Of a stretch of DNA of 64,000 nt, positions 1 through 12,404 are shown piece by piece. Position 1 is the first letter of the stretch; each line of letters begins with the position of its first letter. The stretch comes from Melampsora larici-populina 98AG31 (Eukaryota; Basidiomycota; Pucciniomycetes; Pucciniales; Melampsoraceae). The position numbers were made by a program, and so were the translations under genes. The stretch lies in assembly GCF_000204055.1 (NCBI RefSeq), contig NW_006768773.1, forward strand, positions 899,879 through 963,878. The letters run 5' to 3'. The notes under the pieces are model-generated. The model was not told the origin of the DNA. It saw only the letters and a list, made by a program, of their open reading frames with translations, and searched no databases.

Positions 1-82
1 GAAAGCTGAACTCTTCCTCTCAAACTTTCATAGGATCAAGAACTATGTAGCTAGTATGACAATCATTCTATGGATCTGTATG

Positions 83-521
83 AGGACCCTGGAATACACC
101 CATGGAGGGTACTGACGAAAAAACCGACCTTTTGTTGACGTAGTTTTTCGATACTAAACTGCACTCTATCAAGACCTACAGGAGCACAAAAGATGCACCA
201 GAATGAAGGCTTTCAAATGCACTAGCTCGCAGCCTGGTAACACCAATATTACCTAAGATATATCAATGTAACGCCCAAAAAAGGGCCAAAAATCGAGGGT
301 CGGTTTTTGGCCTTGGAGGTCGAAAAAAAAATTGCGCCATCGCGATTTACGCCGCCGTGAGACATGATGCCGGGCTCTGTCTGGTCTCATCTGATAGCCC
401 TACTCCATGCGCATCTTTTGAAGTGCTCTGCAGCTTCATAGAGGCACTGGTGCGTAGTGTAGAGGCAAAAAACTGAAAATCATGCTCCGTCAGTACCCTC
501 CATGGGTGTATTCCAGGGTCC
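83..521. mobile_element. MULE-like MITE with 34-bp perfect TIRs and 9-bp TSD
   Basis: Positions 84-117 and 488-521 are perfect inverted repeats of 34 bp beginning GGACCCTGGAATACACCC. They are flanked by a direct repeat atctgtatg at 74-82 and 522-530, with one unpaired base at 83. The interior has no convincing gene but holds a hairpin (GGCCAAAAA at 284-292 against TTTTTGGCC at 304-312). A 9-bp target duplication with TIRs of this length fits a non-autonomous Mutator-like element; the superfamily is inferred from TSD size only. Confidence 0.8.
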
Positions 522-530
522 ATCTGTATG

Positions 531-1377
531 TACAAATGTATAAAAAAGATGATATCTTTTTTAGCAGACCAGCATGCTGTGTGGTCCTATTATGAACTAT
601 TTGGAGGACAATTCCAGCTTACCAATGCACCCAAAATTGAGCGTTTTGGACCGGAATTGAAAAATTATGAGTATTTTCAGAAATCAAAAGTTTCTCTAAA
701 CACCAATGAGCCAAATTTCAGTGCTTGTTACAGGTTGTAATTGGATGATTGTGAAGGTTTATTGTTAGTACACTTATCAATATGGACTGTAAAAATACGC
801 AAAAATATGCAGAGTGAAGTTCTCAACGCAGGGAACAAGATGCATATTTTTATTCATTTTTTGCTCTCCTCCTGGCCTCTCAATATTTTTGTGTATCAAT
901 AATTTAATTTTCTGCCCAGAAAATATTATCTTTCTTGTAGTGTGAAGACGCCGAACTATCAGCAACATCACTTTTACGTTGTTTTCACACACCTCTGAAT
1001 CCAGCCTGAAAACTCCACTCCAAGTTACTGTTAGACGGGAATCATTGTTGTTTGCCATTGAGTCGTTATGAATGATTGTAAATAATAAGAAGATGTAACC
1101 CGTAGGAAGGTCGACATATTGCAAAGCAGGAGGGACGTCTTTTATGAGCTGAAAATGTTAGCTCGCGTCAAGATTCCCCTCCCGCCCCAACCCTTGCATA
1201 ACACTTCCACGTGTCGTCGTAATTAACACAATGTCATGCACAGGAAAAACTGAAACCGTCATATCTCAACATCTAAAGTAAGCCTACCCAAAAACGTTGC
1301 TCAACGCGCTCCCTCGCATCCTTCATTATTATTCAATACTTCATTGCGCCCTACCTCCATCAAACAACAGCACCGGT
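531..1377. other. Intergenic, no supported gene
   Basis: Only short chance ORFs are present. The last ~200 bases are C-rich and lead into gene A, so they may be its promoter. The 5' end of the outer Helitron, if complete in this window, would be expected here or further left, but I could not recognise it. Confidence 0.5.
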
Positions 1378-2205
1378 ATGCAATCTAATGAAGACCTCCC
1401 ACTCACCATGGATGGTATCGTTGAAATACGCACCCCAGTGAGTCTCGCTGTACAAGAGATACACGTCCCGCTGTCGAAGAGATACGCTCGAGCTAACAGT
1501 CAATGCAGCCTTCCGTGCATACTCGCGGAGGCACAACAGACTATCATTACGAAGTCAATGCAGTGCACCCCTTTATCAGTGATTGTCACTCTCCTTTCAA
1601 TCTTTCGTCTACACGGATCGCCCCTCTCGACACTGGCGTAACCATAGCTTTTTCTGGTACTGTCTTTGTCAGCCAATACCAGGCCAATCTGATCGTCAAC
1701 GTCAACAGTGGTGTCTTAGCTCCGGTGCCTATGCCATCCGAAGCATTCCCGTATAGCCCCAATCTCATCAATGTCTCGGGGCGAGGTCGAATCACGCAGC
1801 GACACCCAATTAGACTAGATCAAAACACAAACCAATGGTGGCTTCTTATATTAACACACACCGCATTCATTAGCAGCGTAAGTCTGTTCTCATGTTCTCT
1901 ATGTGATTTCTGCTCATACCTACCTTCAGCTTGATAGATTCGTCAAGTTTGAGATACACTACGTTGATAATCAAGAACATATCGCCCAAATGAGAGGTCT
2001 GCATTGCGAACCTGGAGCAACCGTCTCGTTGGAGGGCATACTCATCACATACGCCCAAGATGCCAGAGTTTGGATCGCCATGGTAAAACGCAAACCCTCT
2101 CATGCTCCAATACTTGACGCTGACACTGCCCTTAATTACAGACTACGAATATCATCTTGTAAAACCGAAGACACCACCGCATTTTTCCCGTTCTCAAAAT
2201 ACTAA
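1378..2205 (+). CDS. Paralog A of the Helitron-associated small OB-like family
   Basis: Unrecognised protein, modelled from five aligned paralogs in this window. Exon 1 is 1378-1437 (20 codons, starting MQSNEDLPL), exon 2 is 1500-1877 (126 codons) and exon 3 is 1930-2082 (51 codons); all junctions are GT-AG and phase 0. Exon 2 contains the N-terminal core LDTGVTIAFSGTVF. Exon 3 contains FEIHYV followed by PGATVSLEGILITYAQD and VWIAM. The spacing G..V...G....Y......W...V resembles the first strands of an OB fold. That would suit nucleic-acid binding, but this is inference. The 3' end is uncertain: reading through the last possible intron ends at 2205, while splicing 2083-2141 gives a stop at 2160-2162. 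The GC content and C-rich promoter style match the neighbouring Helitron genes. Confidence 0.6.
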
Positions 2206-3255
2206 TATCACCTATATATGGTTCTGCTTTCCACAGGCCAGCGTCAGAAAGAGTCACAACTACGTTGAGCAACGCCGCGCCACGCTGGCAAGTTGTTAAA
2301 CCGACTGTAACGATATCATAAAATGTATAACATAACCAGATTCGTATCAATATTGAAATTTGTAAACACACTCCAATGTTATGTGAGGCAAAACTTATTG
2401 ATTCTGTACTCCCCATGCCTGGTCAGGTAATCTATTAAAATTATATAACCTTCACGAAAAATGCGCTCCCACGTGCTCAAGGATCACACTTAACCCCATC
2501 ACATAATGCAATTTACCGTGACCATTACATACCACCTTAAGCAATATTCTCCCTACAACGCGCGTTCCCAGTTACTCCTGCCCTTAAAGCGATACAGCGC
2601 CTATACCCACTAAGGCAAGGGTTAATCTTACAACATTGATCGCCTACCTTGGGCCAATCCCACGATGGTAGAACATCGACTGCTCGCCGTCCGTGTGAGT
2701 GAAACCTACCCACGTGCCATCATAAGCCGACACGCCTGCAAACTGTATCTATTCCAGGCCTAAACATAGCGCTACGCCCGTACCTCATTTCAAGCCCATA
2801 CAACGTACTTTCAGGATCGTTCGATTGTAAATTTGCCACAACGCAACTGCCTCGACGGGTGAGAGCAGTCTACCCACCGCCCCAATTTAAACCAGTTGAG
2901 TTAGGACCACGTACAAATTTTGCAAGCCGCATTACGTGTTGGCCTGGTAAATCAACCAGCCTGATCCATCACCACGCTTACGAAAGACTATCAATTCAAC
3001 CTGCCGAACGCCCCAGACTACCTCGACCGCTCAGCACGCGACTGCCACTACCGATAACCCCACATACGTGGTGGTTATAAAACCTCCTCATCCGTATGCC
3101 CATCTGCCGTGTCACTATCCCTCTGATTTTTATCATAAAACACCGCGTAAATACCCTGCATATCCACAATCTGTCAATTTCATACCCTAGCATAAAGACA
3201 CCACACACCACCTCCAGACATCTACTATTGGCTCTGGCAGCCCTTTCCCTACGAC
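2206..3255. other. Intergenic between paralogs A and B
   Basis: I see no coding sequence with consistent frame or splice sites here. The stretch is C-rich on the plus strand, like the other upstream regions of this gene family, and probably holds the 3' UTR of A and the promoter of B. Confidence 0.5.
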
Positions 3256-4636
3256 ATGTCCAACGCATCCCGACATTCCCACCCTGCCTACGCCTCCAAT
3301 AACTTCGAAGTAACCGGCGAAGTACGTTCACAAATAGATTTGCTATGCCTCTCGCAATGCTGACACGCCATGTAGCATGGTAACACTCTCACTGCCCAAT
3401 CCGGCTTCCGTACAGTTGAATCAGGTATCAATTGCAGCGGCATAGGTACAGACGAAGCTGCGGAGCACGCCATTCTCCTAACTGCCTTCTCTGGATTAGG
3501 CGTTGGGCTCTCTGTGGGTGAAATGTATGGCCTCAAATGCAAAATAATCGCCCCAAATCTCCCTCGGCCTCCGTATTTCATACATGAAATGTCTCATCAT
3601 GTCCACGTTGGCAACGCAGAAACTTTCCCCGGTAACTTAATAGACAACACTGCCATCAGTTCCACGGGCATTATAACCGAGAAACGCATCGAGATGGAAG
3701 TCGCCCACGGCGGTAAGCCAACTATCGTGTCTATCATCCGCCATACCGATTGGAACCCAATGGTAAAGTTTCTATCATTATAAGCTTCTCTTACTTCCGC
3801 TGACACCTTCCACAGACTTCGACCAACATAGAATTCAACATCGAGTACTGGTGCAGACCCGTCCGAAATTTACTGAAGACACAGAATCTATTTCAGCGGG
3901 GGCGCGAAGTTACCATCAACGGGTTCATCACAGGATATGATCGCACCCGCCACATGATCCAAGTCGATGTAAGCTATAACTGCCTTCGCACTTTAAATCC
4001 ATATTGACTTTCCATTATCCAGATAATGGCTATCTCTGTTTGCAGTGGCCCAGAAAACATTAATAATTCCAACCCTGGCCCGGGTACTGCCGAATCTCGA
4101 ACTACCCGTGGTGGCAGAGTTCGATTGCCCAGGTACGCTANNNNNNNNNNNNNNNNNNNNNNNNNNNNNNNNNNNNNNNNNNNNNNNNNNNNNNNNNNNN
4201 NNNNNNNNNNNNNNNNNNNNNNNNNNNNNNNNNNNNNNNNNNNNNNNNNNNNNNNNNNNNNNNNNNNNNNNNNNNNNNNNNNNNNNNNNNNNNNNNNNNN
4301 NNNNNNNNNNNNNNNNNNNNNNNNNNNNNNNNNNNNNNNNNNNNNNNNNNNNNNNNNNNNNNNNNNNNNNNNNNNNNNNNNNNNNNNNNNNNNNNNNNNN
4401 NNNNNNNNNNNNNNNNNNNNNNNNNNNNNNNNNNNNNNNNNNNNNNNNNNNNNNNNNNNNNNNNNNNNNNNNTAATCCCTTGACAAACGTTGCCCAGGCT
4501 CGCCGAAATTCTCGCACTCACTCAGCAAAGCGTCATCCCGCCAATGGGAGCCACCGCCAGAGCTGCCACCCAACCTCCACCTGATGGCCGCTTCGCTGCA
4601 AGTAGCCCTGCCAAGCGCGCTAAGAATTCTACATGA
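3256..4636 (+). CDS. Paralog B of the Helitron-associated small OB-like family (contains assembly gap)
   Basis: Unrecognised protein of the same family as A, C, D and E. Exons are 3256-3321 (22 codons, MSNASRHSHPAYASNN...), 3376-3762 (129 codons), 3816-3968 (51 codons) and a last exon from 4023 that runs into the N gap and ends at the TGA 4634-4636. Exon 2 holds LSVGEMYGLKCKII and ends HTDWNPM; exon 3 holds FNIEYWCRP and GREVTINGFITGYDRTRH. The C-terminal tail is Pro/Ala-rich and basic (PAKRAKN), resembling a nuclear localisation signal. All introns are GT-AG and phase 0. The last exon cannot be verified across the gap. Confidence 0.65.
4141..4472. other. Assembly gap (332 N)
   Basis: A run of 332 undetermined bases lies inside the last exon of paralog B. 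Any protein model across it is incomplete, and the run length may be arbitrary. Confidence 1.
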
Positions 4637-5956
4637 ATGATTAGCACTTTAGTTGTTCCGATATACTCACAAACCTCACAACCCTGTCCTACAGGCCCAT
4701 CATGTTTCCTTGCAATGTCATAGCTTCTCCTTGTTCTCTTTTCATTCGCTGTAACATACAATCTTATCCTCTTACATGTTCTCTGTTCTGCAAAATGTTG
4801 ATATTGTTCATACTTTACCAATTCGCTATGAAACCTTTGCACGTTGATAGTTGTCCCGGTCACTAATGGAGCCTTCACTAGCTACCGGACTCCAAGCCAT
4901 TCCCTCATACCAATCTCTCTACTAAATCGACCGTGCCCACCTCTACAGTTCAACCAGAACTCAAAACATTATGCCTTCGTTATTATCTCTCGCGAGGATA
5001 AATCTTCAACAATTTTAGCTGCACTATCAATGTACTGCCTATCTCATTACATAACATCGTCTGCACAAGAAATGTGATACATGTGCTGATGCTTTTTCTG
5101 ACGTAGTATTTTTCTATTACTTCGCCGCAGAAATTGCACACAGCATCCATCGAGTTGAATCAAGACTCGCGCCTTCTATATGTAACCTCCACTTAATTTT
5201 ATAGCATTTTCCCAACGATTAGAACTCGCCTTGCGCAACCGTATGCGCCACGAGATTGTTTCTGCCATAGCATCTTTTTCTATGATAGCTGCGGAATTGG
5301 CCTAGACTCCATCTTTTAAGCTATATATCGTCGATACAACTGTATTTAACCTTAAACCGAAACAATACTCAATCTAAGCCTAACGCGACCTTAGGTACGT
5401 TTCCGATTAGACCTAACCCTCAAACACATCGACGAAACTGATAATCCATCCATCTTCAAACCCTTGAATAGATACCACACTCTCTAACTGTCTGACTACG
5501 CAAGTCTAGCCAACGTACCTTGCCTTAACGATATCATTTCTGTCAACAACCGTTCTTACACAGCCCATCTCGCCAGTCTAGAGATCCCGACCAGTCTCGC
5601 TCCGAATTCACCACCAATACGCGCCTTTCTGCTTCGTACCCCCGACGGCCCTAACAGCCCGTTCTAGCCTCATCGTATCAATCACAGTTCAAACTATCGC
5701 AGCCCAAGAGAAATTTTGCCTGATCCACCGCGACATTTGTCCTCTATCAGACAAGCCTGCCACTCCATCGACACTCTTCATTGATCGCAGGCGTACCATC
5801 CCAATGATTTTTCGCCGTGATTTCGATATAAGAGGACTCTATGTGTCTCTCGTGATGGCTTTCATCCAATTTTAGTCCACAACAAGTGCCCCCACATTGT
5901 CAAACAACCCCCATACACTTACACCCATAACTGACTCGTGCATAGTATAGATATCA
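4637..5956. other. Intergenic between paralogs B and C
   Basis: C-rich, moderately AT-rich sequence. I see no ORF with family-like motifs or believable splice structure. Chance ORFs at 4522-5077 lack any recognisable domain. Confidence 0.45.
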
Positions 5957-7070
5957 ATGCCTCGCCGTAATACCACATCATTATCGCAAACTATCTTCGC
6001 TCACTATGTCGGTCAAGCCGGCTCCGAGGTAACTACCCTACTTATCTTTAGTTGACCCGTATTGACATTCCCTGTTGCAGATTTTCGACGAATACGCCAA
6101 CGACAAAGGTTTTACCTTTGCCCGTGGCGCTATTTCGACATCTGGGATTTCCAACGAGGATCCTTTTGTCACACCTATAGTGCTCGCATGCCTTGGTCGT
6201 CATTCTCCTCCCCTCAATGCTGGCAATATATACGCCTTAACTTGCCGCCTCATTGGCTCAAATACCTCCCGCGAGGATCATTTTCATTTTGACCCCAACG
6301 ACGCAATTGACCTCGGGCCGCTTCCTTCGACTTCACTTGCTTTCGTGAACTCTGTCATTGATTGGGTCTCAATCGTCGCTTGAGGAACTATCCAAAGAAT
6401 CGAAAACGTCATTCTCGCTCTGGAGGATACGCGACCAACTATTGTGATCACGCTCAGCTCTGTCAATGAGGACCCAATAGTGAGTTAAAGACGTCACTCA
6501 ATAATACGTGCACTAACCACATTCTATAGACCCACAGTCTCGTCGTATGCACTACCCGACACTATATCCGGCCCTCCATTGCCGCTTCGACGAGCGTAGA
6601 CGATTTGCACGTCGGTTCCGAAGCCACTTTCCATAGTATGCTGATGGATTACAACGAGCAGCGACAAATGTGGGAATCAGAGGTACGCTCCATTGAAACC
6701 GCATACAACTGCCATCTGACTCATTTTTTATATCCAGGTCCGCCACTTTACGCTGTCCGTCCCGATAGACTCACGCCTGCACGGCCACTCTCCCCCAAGC
6801 CTTAATCACGAACTTCTGCAAACCGCACAAGCCATCAATAACGTCAACACCTCTTGCTCCGCGCAGTCGCAACGACCTAACACTGGATGTTACCACGACT
6901 TCTATCCTCCCCGCGGAGAAACGGAAAACGCGCAAATTGGGCACCCATTGTCAGATGACGTCCTGTCTTATGACGGTGTCGTGCTGTATACCTCCGACAC
7001 GCCTCCTCCGTCCGACAATACAATTGCCAAAGATTTGTCACGCAGTCACAAACGCAAAACTTCACACTAA
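5957..7070 (+). pseudogene. Paralog C of the Helitron-associated family, broken by one in-frame TGA
   Basis: Same four-exon plan as its paralogs: 5957-6028 (24 codons), 6081-6479 (133 codons), 6530-6682 (51 codons) and 6738-7070 (111 codons), all phase 0 with GT-AG introns. Exon 2 carries LNAGNIYALTCRLIG. Exon 3 carries HYIRP, then HVGSEATFHSML and MWESE, a more diverged core in which the usual inner glycine is replaced. The tail ends in a basic SHKRKTSH. Exon 2 is interrupted by TGA at 6381-6383, while the frame on both sides matches the family (VITLSSVNEDP aligns with the DWNP block of B). CGA at that site would keep the frame open. A single stop in an otherwise intact model suggests recent inactivation or, less likely, readthrough. 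Confidence 0.6.
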
Positions 7071-7609
7071 TTGTTGTCCGCTTATCGGCTTTATTGTTAA
7101 AAGTGTATATACACGTAAATACATGTTCAATATAATCATTCCAATGGTTGCCTCACGTGTCGTAGATATACAATAACACGCACATTGTCCTCTCCTGCTT
7201 GCCCAAGGTACCAACCGAACATCGGTGCCTCAGCCATCCAAATGTGCCTGAGCCCAAATCAGGCACAAGTTATGAATGGTACACCATTGTCCCGCAAAGA
7301 TGCCAATATTAAAGACCTCGCAACTCCTGCTGTCGACACTCAGCACTGTTATGCGTTTTCTCATTTTACTCAATGTTCACTATCTCCGTTCTACTCGTCA
7401 ACTACCTTCTTTGCAACGCTGCTATCACACCCTCTAGGAAGCTAACCCATACTCTTGATCGCAGCTTTCCGGTGATCATTGGCCAACCGAGCTACTGTCG
7501 ACGCCGAGTATTTACGTCGTCGATCAACAGCACTGCCTCTGCTTTACAACACGCAATGATTCCCAACATTTGTTGAGAGTATACGCCCAAGCCAGGCAGA
7601 CACGCAAAA
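7071..7609. other. Upstream region of RepHel, possible degraded N-terminal coding
   Basis: Short arginine-rich frames around 7490-7560 resemble the basic, poorly conserved N-terminus of Helitron proteins, but stops break every frame. I therefore start the RepHel model at the ATG 7610. TATA-like AT-rich sequence occurs near 7080-7130. Confidence 0.3.
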
Positions 7610-8882
7610 ATGGGACTCGCCATAAGCAAAGAACACGAAGCTACCGGAGCCTTGCTATTGACTCGATTCCCCACTGAACTACCACACCGCTTGGGACCCT
7701 GTAATGACTTATGCTCTAAGTGCAACGCCCTCCATTGGAAGGAAGAACGGCCGTCTTCAGCAAACAAAACGAACCCACACGCATATTCTGAATGTTGTCA
7801 AGGCGGTGCGATAGTTCTACCTGTCGATTATGAAGGTGAAGCTGTTGTCCCGCCTTACTTGAAACATCTGTTGACATCCCAGAGCCCAGGTAATCAAAAT
7901 ACCTCTGCTATATACGTATGCCTATGCTGACGAGATATGTTCTTGCATCAAGCGTGTCAGACCTTCAAACGTTTAATACGAATGTATAACAACGCCTTCT
8001 CTTTCACCTCAATGCGCGCCAAAGTCGACAAAATGGTAAATGGCCCATACGGGGTCAACACTTTCAGGATTAAAGGAGCCCTATTGCACAAGATTTCAGG
8101 CTCACGTCCTGATGGCGACTCGGAACCCGCCTTCGCCCAGGTCTATGTGGTTGGTGATGGCGGCCTTGGTGAAGTCAAAGAACGGTCGCTCAATCCCTAT
8201 GAAAATCTCAACCCTGGCATTGTCAAGGCCATTCAAGATTTCTTCTATCTTCACAACCCGTTTGCGAAAATGTTCAAATACGCGGGTGACGTTCTAGAAA
8301 CTCACCCCGAAATCGCCTTGAAACTCACTGCTATGAACGTGGGGCCTGAACGCCAACGATATAATCGCCCCACAGCTGAAGAGGTCGCGATGATCATTGA
8401 GGGTGAAGGTTTGATTGGCGAAAGGTCACGAGACGTAATGCTGTATAAACATCAAGGTGGCCAAGAAATGATTCCAGATTTGCACCCAGGTTATCTAGCG
8501 CTGCGTTACCCTCTGGTGTTGCCATTTGGAACCCGAGGTTTTGACGTTAATTATCGAATTCCTGGCTCAACGCGTAAGTTATCTTTCTCATTGTGTTTGT
8601 CCTATATGGTGCTAACCAAACTTCTCAGGCCGTGGAGGCAAAGTTACCAATTTAGAATGGTTTGCTAGAATATTATTCGAAAGACCAGACGCCTTCTCTG
8701 CAATCCTCGCCTCTGGCACTCTCCTCCAAGAGATCATGGTCGACATGTACGTATGCGTCGAACACCGGCGTCTTCAATATATCAGAAACAACCAAGTGCG
8801 CCTCCGCGCTGCCATGTACAGCGGCGTTGTAGAAGCTCTAGGCCGAAACGACCTAATACCTGGCAAATCAGTAATTCTGCCA
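7610..8882 (+). CDS. Helitron RepHel, 5' half (zinc-finger and Helitron-like N domain)
   Basis: N-terminal part of the rolling-circle transposase/helicase of an autonomous Helitron. Exons are 7610-7889, 7953-8573 and 8629-8882; the introns of 63 and 55 bp are GT-AG. The first exon has a Cys-rich block (CNDLCSKCNALHW ... YSECCQGG) typical of the zinc-binding region before the Rep domain. It is followed by conserved Helitron_like_N blocks: NAFSFTSM, LHPGYLALRYPLVLPFG, EWFARILFERPDAF, and VEALGRNDLIPGKSVILP at the break. The frame ends at 8882 only because another Helitron (8883-12404) sits there. Joining 8882 to 12405 continues the protein exactly, as ILPSSFIGGPRSM. The five exon pieces total 4242 nt, which is 1413 aa plus stop, a normal RepHel size. 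Further N-terminal exons are possible. Confidence 0.9.
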
Positions 8883-9959
8883 TCATAACTTTTAAACGAA
8901 GGAAGGGTTCGCTTACAAAACTGGTCAAAATCGACCAAACCCTCCGTCTCTCAGCCAAATGAGTATTGGACCTGAGTCAAAAACCTGTTTGATCTGCGCG
9001 CGCATCCCATGCGCATCCAACACACCGCACACTTCAACTACGCAAAGCAAGCCTTCATACTATCCATCCTGTCATCTACAGATCTACATAAACGCCAGTG
9101 TCCATGCCATCGGCCACATCATCTACATACAATCCGCCAACATCGTGACCTCAGCCTTCTCTATTTTCATTACTGGCAGCTTTAATTTCAACTATAAACA
9201 TCCGCCACCTAGGGAAAGGGACACTCGCCAACGGTGACACATGATCAAGAACAATGTTTTACTTGCCGCTTGGTCACCATCCACTCAGTCAACTCACAAT
9301 GACTGGGGACCTATGATCTTAAGCATGAAAACTGGAAAGTACACTCACATCAATCCCCATCAAATGGGAATCAAAGCTGCAACATTTACAGACACATTTT
9401 ACCCGCGTCCATATCACACAGTTTTTCACACCACCCGTGGTCACACCCTGTGTCAATGTTCATTGAGGGTATCCTTGTTGATTGGCAAGGCAATCACCTA
9501 GCGCATTGTAGTATGTACATTATAGCATGGATATACTTACATTCACGGTACATTGTTCTTGACATTGTGAATCAGGATACCCAAGTTTACACAACATACT
9601 GACTTACCCGCTTTCAACTTTTGACATAAAGGAACCACTACCCCATGAGGTTTGGAATCCATTTCCGTATACCCCATCCATCTAAACTCAACACAACTGA
9701 TTGAACACTCCGCCACGCGCTTGCTTTCAAAGAATTTCACTACTCTTGAAGTAGATACTGTGCGCATCCCCCACTTTTCATACTGGTTGGAAACATCAAG
9801 TAAAACAAGACAGAGAAGATTGGAGCAACGTAGTAAGACTTAATTAGTAAAACCCAAACGCCACGCAAATTTCAATTAATGTACCAAGGAAATCAAGGTT
9901 CAAAGAAATTGGTATGTGTCCATTAGATCCCCTGTGACACAAGCTGGAGCCTGAGGACT

Positions 9960-11370
9960 CTGTCTTAACTCTACACCATGATCAACTCAAGCAAGTTGGA
10001 AGAGAATCATATTGGAAAAGAAAAACAAATGCAAGAAGATATTGGTATGTTCTTTTTTTGCGCATGATCATGTCAAACTTCTTGATGTTTTAACACTCTG
10101 TTATTCTTACTCTGGCCAGGTTTCAACAATTTGGAGCTCTGAGAGCAAAGGAACCCAAACAAGTCTTTAGGAGAATCTGTAGCCAATTACGAAGATATGA
10201 TTCTTCAACTCCGTGAATCGGTGCTGAGCTTACAGACAGCAGTTTTAATTGCTGCAGTGAAACACCCATTTGCTTTTGATTCGATTTGAGTATCAGTACA
10301 CCTAAGTCACTTTGAAGTATTTGAGTTCTTTGATCAATTGCTCAACTTTTTTTTTCTTTTGATTTCAATATTTGGACATTCTCATTGTCAATGGAACATC
10401 ATCGTCAACCAATATCGCCTTATTAAAGTAGGAGAAGAACTCCAATCTCAAGTCTTGCTGCTTCACCTCCCAGTTTACCTCATTTTCCATTGACCAATTC
10501 AATTTAAACTACTCAATCTAAACATTCTCTCTTAGCTTTATCTAAATTAAATCCTTTGATTCCTATTGGTAATCATCTGCCTACTACAACTAAATCTACT
10601 TTGGTCAATGTGGTGGTCAAATGTATGGGTGGTGGTAGCGATCCTGGTGAAGGATGGCAGGTTCCTCCCTGTGAGTTCGCCTTGCTGAATGCTTGAAACA
10701 ATTGGCCCAATTTTTGACGCATAAACTCACTTTTCTTTTTCTTCCTGCTCATTGAACATCAGAACTCGTCACCTTTCTGCGTTCATTGGATGATTGCCTC
10801 AATCCATTTTTTTCTACTCAACAATCAGGTTCATCAAACACACCATTCCCTCACACCAAATCGCTTACAGCTGCTCTGTTGACAGCACTGTGCTGCTACT
10901 CAGGGAATTGCAAGCGCGAAGCGCAAATTTAACATGATGAATTGTGAGTGGCCAGTCGAACGCAAGCAACGTTAAACTGAATATGAAAAGACAAAACTCG
11001 AGTATTGATGCACATAGTTGTAATTTGATTGCTGCCACTAATGTCTCAAAATTGAATCAACTTCTCATTCAAACTTATCTCCAGAACGATCGTCTCAAGT
11101 AGAGTGAGTAAAGCTGATCGATGAGAAATCTTGAAAGATTCTCAATCAATTTTACTGACTTCCTCTCTTGTGTTCCTAGGATTTTGGACTTTTAAATTTG
11201 AATCAATGATGTACGATCAAAGCAACGAAACATTCAATCCACTTTTACAAATACAATCCATCACAGCAAATCCAACTAATCCAAAATATACAAAAGAAAG
11301 CACACACAATTTGATCTTATCATTAGTTTCAATTGATCAAACAATTCATCAGCAAGCTGACTCTTAAATG
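9960..11370 (+). pseudogene. Decayed captured gene fragments inside the nested Helitron
   Basis: Several short open stretches read as exon remnants. One starts near 10115 with NNLEL, a TGA at 10140-10142, then EQRNPNKS and DMILQLRESVLSLQTAV to ~10290. A second, around 10550-10670, includes NPLIPIGNHLP and VKCMGGGSDPGEGWQ. A third, around 10760-10900, includes LVTFLRSLDDCLNPFFS and SLTAALLTALCCYSG. A fourth lies at 11131-11367. Intron-like spacers (gtatgt...ccag near 10045-10120) separate some of them. I do not recognise the parent gene. Capture of host gene pieces is a known habit of Helitrons; the single-gene origin of all four pieces is inference. Confidence 0.4.
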
Positions 11371-12379
11371 AATTAAATTAATCAACCACTTTCTGATCCA
11401 GTTCAGTTTCAAATTTATTAAATTCTATCATTCTTTTGAGTTGCTGTATTGCTTTAAAATCTTCAAGTTCTATATTTCAAATCACTCCCAATTTAGGACT
11501 TGAATGCGATCAATCGATCATATCACACATATCTTTAAAATCAAAATCAAAACTTTTGAAATTGACTGAACTTAGCGTTAATTTTGAAATATCTGGGTTT
11601 TTTGCGTTGGCCACCAATCACTAATTGATTAAAGAATCTATCAGGACTGCATTCAGCAATTGACTAATCCAAGCAATTGCTTTCAGAAGTTTAAGTTGAA
11701 CCATTCAGAACTGATAATCAAACCTTGAGGTATAACTTTATGTGAACATTCATTCTCTCACTTATATTCGATCTGATTGCTCCTGTGCCATTCAGATAAG
11801 TTTTCGCTTGATCTTGGTTCAATCCTGACTGTATTCAAATCCATTTTTATGACTTGGAATGGGTCATGTGTAGAGGATCCTGAATTGGTGGATTCCTGCT
11901 CTATGGTATATGTTGTGTCTTCACTAACTAATTGACTCACACTGAATTGTTGGTATGTTTGTTTCCCTGTTCATTTAGTGCATTGATAGTTTCTTTGGCT
12001 TACACTTCATATTTTTTCCTTTTATAGGATTCAGTCAATTGGTTCAAAGGAGAATGAAGCTTAGTGTTAGTTTGTTTTCTTTTTATTTTCAGTTATTTTA
12101 ATTGATGCAATATCTTGCATTAATGCTTAATCCCATCTCGTTGGTTGTTGTTTGATTGTGGGTCAGTGGCAATGTTAGTCAAATATAAAATGTTTTACCT
12201 GGATTAGGTTTAGTGAGCTGTGGTGTGCTTGCCTTCATATTTTTTCTGTGCACTTAATCTTTTTCATATTAATTTTTTCTTGCGCAGAGGTTGGGAGGTT
12301 GGCTTGAATTGTGATTGTGTTATCTCTGCTTCAGTTTACTACATTGGGTATACATTAAACTGGTGCTCAAAGTCCGTGA

Positions 12380-12404
12380 GCGGCGCCCGCCGCTTAAGTG
12401 CTAG
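12380..12404 (+). other. 3' terminal hairpin and CTAG end of the nested Helitron
   Basis: GCGGCG/CGCCGC arms form a palindrome at 12380-12393, followed by TTAAGTG and CTAG, then the host T. In Helitrons this hairpin marks the end of rolling-circle transfer. Confidence 0.85.

Larger units (their letters stand above)
8883..12404 (+). mobile_element. Nested 3,522-bp Helitron inserted in the RepHel gene
   Basis: The element begins TC (8883, TCATAACTTTTAAACG) directly after A8882 and ends CTAG (12401-12404) directly before T12405, the canonical Helitron A|T insertion without target duplication. A GC hairpin (GCGGCG 12380-12385, CGCCGC 12388-12393) lies 7 nt before CTAG. Removing it restores the RepHel frame with no added or lost base. 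The interior has no Rep or helicase motifs, so it is non-autonomous; it carries remnants of a host gene. It is more AT-rich in its middle than the RepHel gene around it. Confidence 0.9.

Noticed and set aside
1297..1641. 114-codon ORF overlapping the start of paralog A
   Set aside because: It reads through the predicted first intron and shares no motif with the family.
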